A DNA stretch of 64,000 nucleotides from Bacteriovoracaceae bacterium (GCA_024711325.1 JANJTC010000005.1:558001-622000); one strand, 5' to 3'. Shown: positions 34,292 through 43,424, counted from the first letter of the stretch. Numbers and translations are program-made. Notes: generated by a model not told the origin, from the sequence alone.

Positions 34292-35275
34292 ATGAAGAAA
34301 CTCTCGACTAAAGGCTTTGGTTTAATTGAAGCGTTGATAGCCACTGCTCTTCTGGGTGGAGTGGCACTGGGCTTTATGAAGCTGACTGAGAATATGAGTC
34401 GAGGACAGGTGACTTCTGAAACTAAGATGGAAGGGCTTGAGATGAAACGTCTCATATCGACCACTCTTTTGGATAAGGCCGCTTGTGATGCCACTTTCAC
34501 AGGAAAGGCGATCGGCGCCAATATCACTGAAATCAAAAATTCTTCAGGCATTCCGGTTTATGAAATCAATAAGCCTTATGGCGGGAACATGATTAAAATT
34601 AACTCCATGGTCACACGTGATTTAAATCAAGTCGGAAGTGACGGAACCCGGAAAGTGGAATTGATTATTGATCTGGAAAAAATTCGCACTCAATCTTACT
34701 CGCAGGTTAAAGACGCTATCATTCAACTTTTTGTCGTGGCCGATTCTCCGACGGGCATCATTATGGGTTGTATTAGTGATAGTCAGAAAATGCTTGAGGC
34801 CAATTGTGAATCTCTGGGTGGAACCTGGACCGGTATTGCTTGTGATCTGGAAAACTATGTAAAAAAAATCGGGGATACCATGACAGGTAAACTTACCTTG
34901 CCGGAGCTGGTTTCAACCGGTCCGATAAAAATTGGTGGAGGAGGATCTTGTTCAGCGGCCCAAGAAGGAAGTCAGCGCTACAATTCTGGCATCAAACAAA
35001 TGGAGTTTTGTAACGGTGTGGCCTGGGGGGCTCTAGGGGGAGGAGGTATTTCTGAAACGGTGGTGGTTACGGGACCGACATCTCCTTGCCGAGGAGCATC
35101 TGCGGTCACTTGTCCTTCAGGATACAAGATGACGGGTGGAGGTCATGAGTTTGCTGGCTCATGCGGATGCGGAGAAGAACATCGATTTCCTGTTTATAGT
35201 AAACCCAATGGTAACGGTTGGATTTCAACTGTTGAATGTGCTTACAACCGCGCCTTCGCCGTCTGTGTGAAGTGA
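34292..35275 (+). CDS. Prepilin-like protein with tail-fibre-like motif
   Basis: A 327-residue protein. The N-terminus TKGFGLIEALIATALLGGVA is a type IV prepilin leader: cleavage after Gly8, Phe+1, Glu+5, then a hydrophobic helix. The middle is pseudopilin-like. The C-terminal half has KKIGDTMTGKLTLPELVSTG, a motif common in phage tail fibres and trimeric adhesins, and then a Cys-rich end (PSGYKMTGGGHEFAGSCGCG). An extracellular adhesive tip or minor pilin is inferred. No other pilus genes are adjacent. The gene abuts the convergent ppsR with no gap. Confidence 0.75.
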   Translation: MKKLSTKGFGLIEALIATALLGGVALGFMKLTENMSRGQVTSETKMEGLEMKRLISTTLLDKAACDATFTGKAIGANITEIKNSSGIPVYEINKPYGGNMIKINSMVTRDLNQVGSDGTRKVELIIDLEKIRTQSYSQVKDAIIQLFVVADSPTGIIMGCISDSQKMLEANCESLGGTWTGIACDLENYVKKIGDTMTGKLTLPELVSTGPIKIGGGGSCSAAQEGSQRYNSGIKQMEFCNGVAWGALGGGGISETVVVTGPTSPCRGASAVTCPSGYKMTGGGHEFAGSCGCGEEHRFPVYSKPNGNGWISTVECAYNRAFAVCVK

Positions 35276-36157
35276 TTATTCTTCCGGTTTTTCTTCCGGA
35301 GTATCAAAACGTTTAGACTGCTTGAAGCGATTAACCTTTCTCATGTTGAGCAGTTTGATGATTTCTGCTGCCGTTTCTTCCAGGGCCTTTCCGGTGACAT
35401 TAAAAATCGGCCATCGTTTGTTCTCAGCAAAAATACGATTGGCCCATTCAATTTCTTCTACCACTTTGTTCATGTCAGCGTAGTCGCCTTCATCGTTGGA
35501 GAGTCCCAAACGATTTAAACGGTTCTTACGGATTTGAAAAAGTGCATCGGAATCAATGGTTAACCCAAAAATCTTTCGTTGATCAATTTGGAAAATTTTC
35601 TCAGGTAGTGGCACTCCCATAACGATGGGAACGTTGACCGTTTTAATTCCCTCCAAGGAGAGATACATGGAAAGAGGGGTCTTGGAAGTTCGTGAGATTC
35701 CCACTAAAACCACGTCAGCTTCTTCCAGTGAATTTATATTTCTTCCATCATCATGGTTAAGGGTGAATTCGATGGCCGCGACCCGTTTAAAATACTGATC
35801 ATTAACCGCATGCAATAGACCCGGCTGATAATTCGGTTCTGCTTCAAAGAAGTTTGAAAAAGTAGTTAAGAGTGGTCCTATGACATCAACTGAGCGCACG
35901 TGGTCGCGCTTTGAGAGTTCTGCAATGTAGGCCCTAAGCTCGACTGAAACGATAGTGTAAACCACGATGTCATGGTGAATGGCGGCTTCCTGAAAGATGG
36001 CATCAATCTGTTCACGAGAACGAATATTTTTATATCTCGTGAAGAAAATCTCTTTATCCTGGAATTGCGTCATGGCCGCACGGGTAATGGCGGATGCAGT
36101 TTCACCGGTTCCATCCGAAATCACGATGACTTTTAACTTATCATTGGCTTGCATCAT
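35276..36157 (-). CDS. ppsR: Bifunctional kinase/pyrophosphorylase for PPDK or PEP synthase
   Basis: A 293-residue protein of the DUF299/PSRP family. These enzymes phosphorylate (using ADP) and dephosphorylate pyruvate phosphate dikinase or PEP synthase and so set gluconeogenic flux. Signatures are VISDGTGETASAITRAAM near the N-terminus and the P-loop-like VGISRTSKTPLSMYLS at about 150-165, then GLTIDSDALFQIRKNRL. The C-terminal 20 residues are polar. Either of two adjacent ATG codons could be the start. No pps gene is in view. Confidence 0.93.
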   Translation of the reverse strand: MMQANDKLKVIVISDGTGETASAITRAAMTQFQDKEIFFTRYKNIRSREQIDAIFQEAAIHHDIVVYTIVSVELRAYIAELSKRDHVRSVDVIGPLLTTFSNFFEAEPNYQPGLLHAVNDQYFKRVAAIEFTLNHDDGRNINSLEEADVVLVGISRTSKTPLSMYLSLEGIKTVNVPIVMGVPLPEKIFQIDQRKIFGLTIDSDALFQIRKNRLNRLGLSNDEGDYADMNKVVEEIEWANRIFAENKRWPIFNVTGKALEETAAEIIKLLNMRKVNRFKQSKRFDTPEEKPEE

Positions 36158-36191
36158 AGCTTTTCTCTATAGGCCAATAGCTATTCTCTAT

Positions 36192-36237
36192 TTGCCCTAA
36201 TTGGTTTTGGTACTAAAATAAGCACAGGATTATTTTA
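36192..36237 (+). promoter_or_regulatory. Peroxidase promoter with operator-like repeat
   Basis: TTGCCC (36192-36197), 16 bp, TAAAAT (36214-36219). The -10 is the left arm of the perfect inverted repeat TAAAATAA-N8-TTATTTTA (36214-36237), placed to block initiation. Its AT-rich nature recalls Fur/PerR-type sites. Confidence 0.55.
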
Positions 36238-36254
36238 CTAAAGAGGGAGTTCAA

Positions 36255-37286
36255 ATGCACCTAAGAAAAACCTTATTCGGACTTATGGCCCTGGCCTCAT
36301 TATCCGCCTATGCTGAATTTAAGGCATTGCCTGATACTCCACCCATTCCGGCCGATAACCCACAAACTCCGGCCAAAATCGAACTGGGAAAAATGCTTTT
36401 CTTTGATCCTCGTCTCTCTATGGACGGAACCATCTCTTGTAACTCTTGCCACAACGTCATGTTCCACGGCGGCGACGGCCGTCCGGTGGGTGCCGGTATC
36501 CACGGTCAGCGCGGCGGACGCGGTTCTCCCACTGTCTGGAACTCGGCCTATCTCACCGTTCAATTCTGGGACGGGCGGGCCGCAAGTTTAGAAGAGCAGG
36601 CCCTGGGCCCGCTTATCAATTCAGTTGAAATGGGTATGACTAGTCACGATCTGGTGATTGACCGTATTAACCAAATTCCAGGTTACATCCAGGCCTTCCA
36701 AAAAGTTTTCCCAAAAGAACCGAGACCTACCATCAAGAACGCTGCTAAAGCGATTGCCGCTTATGAGCGCACACTGATCACTCCTAATTCACCTTTTGAT
36801 AAATATATGAAAGGTAACAAGAAGGCATTAAACGCCCAACAAATCCGCGGTATGAAACTCGTCGATGAGATCGGCTGTACTTCTTGCCACACTGGTGTGA
36901 ACTTTGCCGGCGACGGTTTCAAGATGGGCGAAGGAAACTACCAGCCTTTCCCACAAATCCCTGGCTCAAAGTATGACAAGATGTACGACCTCACTTCTGA
37001 CCTTGGCCGCTACGAAGTCACAAAAAAAGCTGATGATAAAAATCACTGGCGAGTACCAACCTGGAGAAACATCGCTATCACCGCTCCTTACTTCCACAAC
37101 GGAAAAGTAAAGACCTTGGATGAAGCAGTAAGAGTCATGGCCAAGACTCAACTTGATATGGATCTTAAAGATACACAGGTTGCAGATATTGTGGCCTTCT
37201 TGAACGCTCTGACTGGAGAGTTCCCGAAGCAGACGATGCCGATGCTACCAAATACTGTAAATCATTCCATCACACCTGAGCCGTAA
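36255..37286 (+). CDS. Dihaem cytochrome c peroxidase
   Basis: A 343-residue periplasmic protein with signal peptide (..LASLSAYA). Two c-type haem sites are present: CNSCH (C62, C65, H66) and CTSCH (C208, C211, H212). The order, the segment PTVWNSAYLTVQFWDGRA and the terminal YFHNGKVKTLDEAV match CcpA/MauG-type bacterial peroxidases, which reduce H2O2 with electrons from cytochrome c. Codon use is more GC-rich than neighbouring genes, consistent with high expression. GAGGGAG precedes the ATG. Confidence 0.95.
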   Translation: MHLRKTLFGLMALASLSAYAEFKALPDTPPIPADNPQTPAKIELGKMLFFDPRLSMDGTISCNSCHNVMFHGGDGRPVGAGIHGQRGGRGSPTVWNSAYLTVQFWDGRAASLEEQALGPLINSVEMGMTSHDLVIDRINQIPGYIQAFQKVFPKEPRPTIKNAAKAIAAYERTLITPNSPFDKYMKGNKKALNAQQIRGMKLVDEIGCTSCHTGVNFAGDGFKMGEGNYQPFPQIPGSKYDKMYDLTSDLGRYEVTKKADDKNHWRVPTWRNIAITAPYFHNGKVKTLDEAVRVMAKTQLDMDLKDTQVADIVAFLNALTGEFPKQTMPMLPNTVNHSITPEP

Positions 37287-37313
37287 AGGTTCCAACATAC
37301 TTTTACGTAAACA

Positions 37314-37345
37314 CCATGTCATAAAAATTAATTTTTATGACATGG
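37314..37345. terminator. 32-bp perfect palindrome between convergent genes
   Basis: CCATGTCATAAAAATT followed by its exact complement, with no unpaired centre. It lies between the peroxidase stop and the miaA stop. It can form a hairpin on both transcripts, but the stem is AT-rich and no U tract follows the full stem. Termination is the simplest reading. Confidence 0.55.
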
Positions 37346-37352
37346 GACTTAT

Positions 37353-38288
37353 TTAAATGAATATTTTAACCATCTCCAAAATCTCCCCTTTATCCTTCAA
37401 CGGATAAAAGGATCTCTTAGAAGAATCCCTCTTAAACCAAGTCCTCTGCGCCTTAGCTAACTGCCTGGTTGAAATAATAATCCTCTCCCGACACTCTTCA
37501 AGCGTTGAATACATACCCTGAATGTAATCCAAAACTTCTTTATATCCAATACTCTGTAGAGGCTTCTCATCTCCAGTAAATCCTTGCTTGAGAAGGTCTT
37601 TCACTTCTTCGAGAAGACCGCTCTTTAGCATACGATCAGTTCTTCTTTCGATAATTTTTAAATGTTCATCTTTTGGAAGATCGAGATAGACGTGAAGGAT
37701 GTCCCAGTTGTGGATGGTGACTTGTTCGAGCTTTTGGTTGGATTCATCTTTTTGGGCCCGGGCCTCTGAGAGGGGAGAGCCGGTGGTCCAGAAGTGTTCA
37801 ACGGCGCGGCGGACGCGGTAATGATCATTGGCGTGGTAGCGCTCGAAACTTTTTTGGTCGTGGGCCTCGAGGATTTTTAAGAAAGGATCAATGCCTTCCT
37901 TTTCATAGAGTTCGTTTGATCTGGTAATGATCTCATTGGGAGTGGTAGGAGAATCGTACATGCCTTTCAATAAGGCCTGAAGATAAAAGCCGCTGCCACC
38001 TACGAGATAAACTAATTTATTCTCAGATAGGAGTTTTTCGATGATGGGTAATGCCTCCCGGGCGTAGTCGGCCGCATTCATGGGATGACTTATGCTTCTC
38101 ACGTCAATCATGTGATGAGGCACGGATTTTTGTTCTTCGGGGGTGGGCTTGGCGGTGCCGATGTTGATTTCTTTATAGAGGAGAAGGGAATCGAAGTTCA
38201 CTACTTCGCCGCCGAAGGTTTCAGCGAGTTCAACCGCTAGGTCCGTTTTTCCTGAGGCGGTGGGGCCTGAGATCACGATAACCTTCAT
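37353..38288 (-). CDS. miaA: tRNA dimethylallyltransferase
   Basis: A 311-residue enzyme adding dimethylallyl to A37 of UNN-reading tRNAs. P-loop GPTASGKTDLAVELA at residues 8-22, then NFDSLLLYKEINIGTAKPT, HHMIDV and YLVGGSGFYLQALLKGMYDSP. The C-terminal region is typical, with LLKQGFTGDEKPLQSIGYKEV and QLAKAQRTWFKRD. It overlaps mutL by 4 bp, keeping the mutL-miaA order known from many bacteria. Confidence 0.96.
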   Translation of the reverse strand: MKVIVISGPTASGKTDLAVELAETFGGEVVNFDSLLLYKEINIGTAKPTPEEQKSVPHHMIDVRSISHPMNAADYAREALPIIEKLLSENKLVYLVGGSGFYLQALLKGMYDSPTTPNEIITRSNELYEKEGIDPFLKILEAHDQKSFERYHANDHYRVRRAVEHFWTTGSPLSEARAQKDESNQKLEQVTIHNWDILHVYLDLPKDEHLKIIERRTDRMLKSGLLEEVKDLLKQGFTGDEKPLQSIGYKEVLDYIQGMYSTLEECRERIIISTRQLAKAQRTWFKRDSSKRSFYPLKDKGEILEMVKIFI

Positions 38289-39895
38289 TTTAGTTTTTCT
38301 CTAAGTAGCGTCCCAAGATCGAGGACAATTTTTTTAGCGATAAGTTCATCGATGGGGAAGAAAGAGAGCATGTCTTCCCAAGTAGTTTGTGACCAATCGG
38401 AGGAATTGATTTTCATCGCTGAAAATGATTTCTCTGAGATGAGGCACTGGATGACTTCTTTTAAGGGGAAGCCATTCATCCACTCAGGAATGCCTCTTAA
38501 GACTAAGGTATCAGCACCCAGGAATTCGATTTCAACTCCGCTGGTTAAAAGTTCCTGGAGGATTTCAGTTTTTATGTTTTTAGAAGCGAAAGGTTCGCTG
38601 ACTAAAAGGGGAATGGTAAGCGCTGGAGTTTTTAATTTGGTATGGGTGTAGAGTTCAAGCAGTTTAGTCGATGAAATTGCCAGCCACATGTTTTCAGATT
38701 TTTTTAAGAAAGAGTTTCCAATCCAGATTAAGTCATCGTTTGAAGGCAAGGGCAGATTATGAGGGGAGAATAATCCCTCCATATTGTACTCATGTCGTTC
38801 TTGCTGAAGAGTTGGAATGGAGTCTAGACCTTCAAAAAAGGAAGGCATTTGGGTTTCTTGAGAAGGCTGAGTTTGAGAATGAGGCGTACTTGTCTGTACT
38901 CGCTTACTTCCCAGTTCTTTAATGGTTGAAGTCAGAAGACTGATCATCTTCGAGATCTCAAGACATTTAATAATCGTTTTATTGGGATGAACGTTCACAT
39001 CAATGGTGTCTGGAGGCAAATGAAAATAGGCCACATAGTGAAAATCATCACCAGCGAAAGTACTATCCAGACCATTGCTCATCACCCGGTGAAGCTGCTT
39101 ATCCAGGATATAACGGTTATTGATGAAAATATTCTGAAGCTTCAGGGGTGCTTTAAACGTTCCAGGAATAAGAAAGAGGTCGAGTTCGTTATTCTCATAA
39201 AAACGCTGGGAGTAGAGGATTGAGTCTTTCGCTTTCGGAAAAAGATCCTTAATCCGGTCGATATGATTCTCACGGGAGGGATAGATGTCTTTATCAGCAT
39301 CATCAATTTTAATGTGAAATTCAATTTCCGGACGAGAAAGAATGAAAGCAAAAATAATTTTCCGGATGAAAGTCTTCTCAGACTGCTGGGATTGAATGAA
39401 TTTCAACCGGGCCGGAGTATTAAAAAATAAATCCTGAATGACGAGCTCAGTTCCGTGTCCTGTTGAGTGAGTTTGTCTTTCACCATGAAAAACCGTCTGG
39501 CCACCTTCAATTCTTAATTCACTGGCAGGGCCATTTTCCGTTTTGGATATACACTGAAGCTTAGAAATGGAAGCAATCGAGGCCAGGGCCTCACCACGGA
39601 ATCCAAAGGAATGAAGCTTGTATAAATCTTCGAAGCGGGAAATCTTGGAAGTGGCGTGACGGGAGAAGGCGAGAGGCAGATCCTCAAACCGCATGCCATG
39701 ACCATCGTCTTTTAGAGAGATGAGATCGAGACCATTATTTTTGATCGAGAGTTCTAGTTTCGAGGAACCGGCATCAACTGCGTTTTCCAGAATTTCTTTA
39801 ATCAGATTTCCCGGACGCTCAATGACTTCTCCAGCTTTGATCTGATCAATGAGATGCTCAGGAAGGATGTCGATTTTCGGGGGATTGTGAACCAT
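38285..39895 (-). CDS. mutL: DNA mismatch repair protein MutL
   Basis: A 536-residue protein. The N-terminal GHKL ATPase has IKAGEVIERPGNLIKEILEN, VDAGSS, DDGHGM, RHATSKI and GFRGEALASI, all intact, followed by the transducer region DVNVHPNKTII. The C-terminal dimerisation domain is short. The DQHAxxER metal-endonuclease motif is not visible; the equivalent strand reads MWLAISSTKLLELYTHTKL. It therefore looks like a non-endonuclease MutL. The gene starts directly after the diguanylate cyclase stop, with the operon order dgc-mutL-miaA. Confidence 0.95.
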   Translation of the reverse strand: MVHNPPKIDILPEHLIDQIKAGEVIERPGNLIKEILENAVDAGSSKLELSIKNNGLDLISLKDDGHGMRFEDLPLAFSRHATSKISRFEDLYKLHSFGFRGEALASIASISKLQCISKTENGPASELRIEGGQTVFHGERQTHSTGHGTELVIQDLFFNTPARLKFIQSQQSEKTFIRKIIFAFILSRPEIEFHIKIDDADKDIYPSRENHIDRIKDLFPKAKDSILYSQRFYENNELDLFLIPGTFKAPLKLQNIFINNRYILDKQLHRVMSNGLDSTFAGDDFHYVAYFHLPPDTIDVNVHPNKTIIKCLEISKMISLLTSTIKELGSKRVQTSTPHSQTQPSQETQMPSFFEGLDSIPTLQQERHEYNMEGLFSPHNLPLPSNDDLIWIGNSFLKKSENMWLAISSTKLLELYTHTKLKTPALTIPLLVSEPFASKNIKTEILQELLTSGVEIEFLGADTLVLRGIPEWMNGFPLKEVIQCLISEKSFSAMKINSSDWSQTTWEDMLSFFPIDELIAKKIVLDLGTLLREKLK

Positions 39896-40807
39896 TTAAC
39901 CCTTAAAGAAGTTAACCTGGTTCCTTCCGCCTTCTTTTGATTTATAAACGGACGAATCAGCACGCTTAAATAAGTCTGTGCCGTTATTTACACCCTGACG
40001 GTAATCCGCCACACCGATGGAAGCAGTTACAGGTAGGCGCTTACCATCGTAGATGAATTCATGTTTTTCAACCAATTTTCTTAAACGTTCCGCAATCTCA
40101 AAGGCCTGCTTTAAGTTGGTGTTCGGAAGAAGAATACAAAACTCTTCACCACCGTAACGAGCAAAGACGTCACCCTGACGGATGCCGTTCTCACGGATAA
40201 TGCGGGATTTTTCTTTGAGAACATAATCTCCGGCATCATGGCCGTAGTTGTCGTTTAATTTTTTAAAGTGATCCAGATCAAAGATAATTAATGAAAGCGG
40301 TTTACCCGTGACTTTACACTTTTTCACTTCCAGCTCAAGTTGGTTGTTAAAGTAAGTCTTGTTGTAACACTTGGTGAGTCCGTCAGTGTTGGCCTCTTCA
40401 TGGAGCTTATCGTAAGTCAGTCGCTCCGGATCTCCCTTCGGAAGAAACTTCATCGCCACAGATCCAATCTTGATCACGTCCCCACGCTTCAGCACAGTTG
40501 GAGTTTCAAGTTTTTGGTTATTTAAATAAGTTCCATTGGCCGATCCCAGATCGGTAATGATGACTTCTTCTTCATTAGCACTAATAGTGAAGTGACGACG
40601 TGAAATCCCATGGAAATCAAGCGAGATGGTACAATCAGGATTTCTCCCGATAACAGTTTCACCAGAATTTAAATTGAAGATTGAACCATTAAGCTCACCA
40701 CCAGCAACCAAAAGGCAGGCAGGTTTCTGCTTGGCCTCTTCTTCCAAGGAAGAAAGGGCCTTCCTAATATCGGTAATTACAACGGTTGAGTTGCTATCAT
40801 CACTCAT
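39896..40807 (-). CDS. FHA-GGDEF diguanylate cyclase (DgcB-like)
   Basis: A 303-residue cytoplasmic protein. A short N-terminal tail has several Ser/Thr (STVVIT), then an FHA domain at about 45-115 (TVIGRNPDC, GISRRHFTI, GSANGTYLN). The GGDEF domain at about 135-300 has FDLDHFKKLNDNYGHDAGD and the active motif GGEEF, with an RxxD inhibitory site (RQGD) five residues upstream. It makes c-di-GMP and may be product-inhibited. The architecture matches DgcB of Bdellovibrio bacteriovorus, in which the phosphorylated N-terminus meets the FHA domain and which is needed for predation. GGAGAAG precedes the ATG. Confidence 0.93.
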   Translation of the reverse strand: MSDDSNSTVVITDIRKALSSLEEEAKQKPACLLVAGGELNGSIFNLNSGETVIGRNPDCTISLDFHGISRRHFTISANEEEVIITDLGSANGTYLNNQKLETPTVLKRGDVIKIGSVAMKFLPKGDPERLTYDKLHEEANTDGLTKCYNKTYFNNQLELEVKKCKVTGKPLSLIIFDLDHFKKLNDNYGHDAGDYVLKEKSRIIRENGIRQGDVFARYGGEEFCILLPNTNLKQAFEIAERLRKLVEKHEFIYDGKRLPVTASIGVADYRQGVNNGTDLFKRADSSVYKSKEGGRNQVNFFKG

Positions 40808-40896
40808 GTCTTCTCCAGAAATCCATTTTTAGTATGTCTTTATTCTAGGCCCGCGACCCATAATGGGCAAGGCTCAAGATAATGACCTATCGGCAT

Positions 40897-42132
40897 TTAC
40901 TGGTGGTTTTTTAACCATTGATTGGCGTATTTTTTTCCGGCCTCAACTCCCGGCTGATTAAATGGATCCACTTTAAGCAGTTCCCCAACCATCACAGTCA
41001 GGCATTCTGCAAATAGAATGAGTTGACCCACGTATTCTTCCTGAAGACTTGGAATTTTCAGATGCACCACGTGGCGACCATTCTCTTGTAGAGCTGTCAG
41101 GGTCCCTTCAAACTCCGCTTTCATGAGCTGTGACAGATAAAATGAAGAAAGATTTTTAAAACTCTCGCCTTTAAGATTATTTTTCAGTGGAAAGTCTTTT
41201 TGGAATTTTTCCACTTCAATCAACATCAGGACCTTATCTTTTGGTCCTTCCATAAATAATTGCATTTGAGAGTGCTGGTCAGTTGCTCCATAGGCCGGAA
41301 TGGGTGTGAGACCTTTTTCTTCTTTACCTAAGCTCTCGGCCCAAAGTTGAACAAACCAAGCTGAATAGTCTTTTAAGAGAGAGGAATAAGGCATCATCAC
41401 GGTTTGGCGAATGCCTTTGTCATGGAGATCCTTGATCCAAAAAGCGAGATTAAAAAAGTCTTGCCCGATTTTGGAATCGACTAGATGCTTCTGAATATCT
41501 TCGGCACCTTCTAAAATATCATCGGCAGCTATCCCCGCAAACAGCGCAGGCAAGAGACCTACCGGAGTCAGTACCGAGAATCTTCCACCAATATTTGAAG
41601 GAATATCCAGCGTCTTCACTCCCCATTCTTGGGAGAGCTTTCTAAGCTCCCCTTTTACCGGATCTGTGCAGAAAACGAAGTACTCTTTGAAATCTTCTTC
41701 TTTAATTCCACATTCAGTCAGCATATTGATGAGAATGCTCATCGCTGCCACGGTTTCAGCAGTGGTGCCTGATTTCGATACAACGTAAATTAAACATTCT
41801 TTGATATTAATTTTTTCAAGCTTGCGGCAAAGATCATCCGGATCAATGTTGTTAATAAAAACAAACTCAACACCGCTGCCATTACCTAAGGCCGAGAGAA
41901 GCATCTCAGGGCCCAGAGCACTGCCCCCAATCCCAATGTGAACGAAGTATTTTTTATGCTTAAAGTGTTCAAATACTTTTTTGGTATCATTTATGAGTTC
42001 ACGATTTTCCGGCAAGCGGAAGAATCCGATCTCCGGTGAACTTAATGTTTTTTGATAAGCACCTACGGCCTCTTCAAAAAGATTAGAGTCAGGTTGAACT
42101 TTGTGACTTGATCTGATGTTCCAGTTAAGCAT
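40897..42132 (-). CDS. pgi: Glucose-6-phosphate isomerase
   Basis: A 411-residue short-type enzyme interconverting glucose-6-phosphate and fructose-6-phosphate. Motifs are HIGIGGSALGPEM, VVSKSGTTAETVAAM, the loop NIGGRFSVLTPVGLLPAL and GATDQHSQMQLFMEGP; QPGVEAGKKY closes the C-terminus. The start at 42132 (MLNWNIRS..) is used because it overlaps the preceding gene's stop by 8 bp; longer frames extend far into that gene without a plausible Shine-Dalgarno. Probably co-transcribed with the acyl-CoA dehydrogenase upstream. Confidence 0.92.
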   Translation of the reverse strand: MLNWNIRSSHKVQPDSNLFEEAVGAYQKTLSSPEIGFFRLPENRELINDTKKVFEHFKHKKYFVHIGIGGSALGPEMLLSALGNGSGVEFVFINNIDPDDLCRKLEKINIKECLIYVVSKSGTTAETVAAMSILINMLTECGIKEEDFKEYFVFCTDPVKGELRKLSQEWGVKTLDIPSNIGGRFSVLTPVGLLPALFAGIAADDILEGAEDIQKHLVDSKIGQDFFNLAFWIKDLHDKGIRQTVMMPYSSLLKDYSAWFVQLWAESLGKEEKGLTPIPAYGATDQHSQMQLFMEGPKDKVLMLIEVEKFQKDFPLKNNLKGESFKNLSSFYLSQLMKAEFEGTLTALQENGRHVVHLKIPSLQEEYVGQLILFAECLTVMVGELLKVDPFNQPGVEAGKKYANQWLKNHQ

Positions 42133-43264
42133 GTTGTTCGTACTCTTTTTTGAGGTGGCGGGCGATAACCACACGTTGAATTTGATTGGTGCCCTCAACA
42201 ATCTGAAGAACTTTCGCATCTCTCATGAAACGCTCTACTGGGTATTCCGATGTGTATCCAACACCACCCAAAACTTGTACCGCATCCGTTGTGACTTTCA
42301 TGGCAGTATCCGTTGCTTTAAGTTTTGCCATGGAACAAAGTTTTGAATTAGCAGATCCAGAATCAATCGAAAGCGCAGCAGAATGAACCAGAAGACGAGA
42401 AGCCTCCGTCTCAGTTGCCATATCAGATAACATGAACTGGAGTCCCTGAAAATCGAAAATGGGTTGTTTAAACTGTTGACGCGACAAAGAGTACTTAATT
42501 GATTCATCGAGCGCACGCTGAGCACAGCCGACACCAATGGCGCCGATAGCTACACGCCCTCGGTCAAGTCCACCCATCGCCACTTTAAATCCCTGACCTT
42601 CATTTAAAAGAAGATTCTCATCCGGTACAAAACAGTTTTCAAAAACCAGTTCACGGGTAGGCGATGTTTTCCATCCCATCTTTTTTTCGGCCTTACCAAA
42701 AGTAAAACCTTTCACTCCATCCCGAACGATAAAGGCCGAAACCCCTTTAGCCCCTTCACCACCAGTGCGCGCCATCACAATATAAGTTTTAGCGATACCA
42801 CCAGAAGTGATCCACATCTTGGTGCCATTTAACATGTAACCACCATCAACTTTTTTGGCAGTGGTTTTCAAATTCGCTGCATCTGAACCCGCATGAGATT
42901 CAGAAAGAGCGAAGGCCCCAATTTCCTGACCGGAAGTTAAAGCTGGCAAGTATAGTTCTTTCTGCGCTTTATTTCCAAACTCTTTAAGAATCGATTGAAC
43001 CATCCCAGAAACAGAAACCGTTACCGCATAAGGCACAGAGGTCTTAGCAATTTCTTCCAGAATATAACTGTAGTCCAGATAAGACAGACCAGCGCCGCCG
43101 TACTCTTCAGGAAGAGTCACCCCGGTTACACCATACTCACCGAGGCCCTGGAAAATCTCCATACGAAACTTTCCTTCCGCATCGTCATGCTCCATATGAG
43201 GTTCAATTGAAGTCTGACAAAATTTACCAAGACTTGTTAACAGTTCTTTTTGGAAGTCATTCAT
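42125..43264 (-). CDS. Acyl-CoA dehydrogenase
   Basis: A 379-residue FAD enzyme with GAFALSESHAGSDAANLKT, MWITSGG, GWKTSPTRELVFENC, and the catalytic-base segment QIVEGTNQIQRVVI with the canonical Glu. Subtype is short- or branched-chain; chain length cannot be read from sequence. AAGGAT precedes the ATG. Placed directly before pgi, an uncommon pairing. Confidence 0.92.
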   Translation of the reverse strand: MNDFQKELLTSLGKFCQTSIEPHMEHDDAEGKFRMEIFQGLGEYGVTGVTLPEEYGGAGLSYLDYSYILEEIAKTSVPYAVTVSVSGMVQSILKEFGNKAQKELYLPALTSGQEIGAFALSESHAGSDAANLKTTAKKVDGGYMLNGTKMWITSGGIAKTYIVMARTGGEGAKGVSAFIVRDGVKGFTFGKAEKKMGWKTSPTRELVFENCFVPDENLLLNEGQGFKVAMGGLDRGRVAIGAIGVGCAQRALDESIKYSLSRQQFKQPIFDFQGLQFMLSDMATETEASRLLVHSAALSIDSGSANSKLCSMAKLKATDTAMKVTTDAVQVLGGVGYTSEYPVERFMRDAKVLQIVEGTNQIQRVVIARHLKKEYEQHA

Positions 43265-43424
43265 CCCGAGATCCTTTCATGAAATAAGAACCCAGAGTTT
43301 AGAATAGATGAAATAGTTTGGGAAATTTTTTTGTTCCCGATTCACTTCAGGAATTCAGAATTGTGATTCTATCTTATTGAAAATACTGACACTGTCTTTG
43401 GTGAAGTCATTTGGATAGAGCTTA

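Noticed and set aside
36300-36591. Open frames on both strands inside the peroxidase gene
   Set aside because: Shadows of a GC-rich, strongly supported dihaem peroxidase frame.
42133-42219. 29-codon extension of Pgi
   Set aside because: It overlaps the acyl-CoA dehydrogenase gene, has no Shine-Dalgarno, and does not match the family N-terminus.
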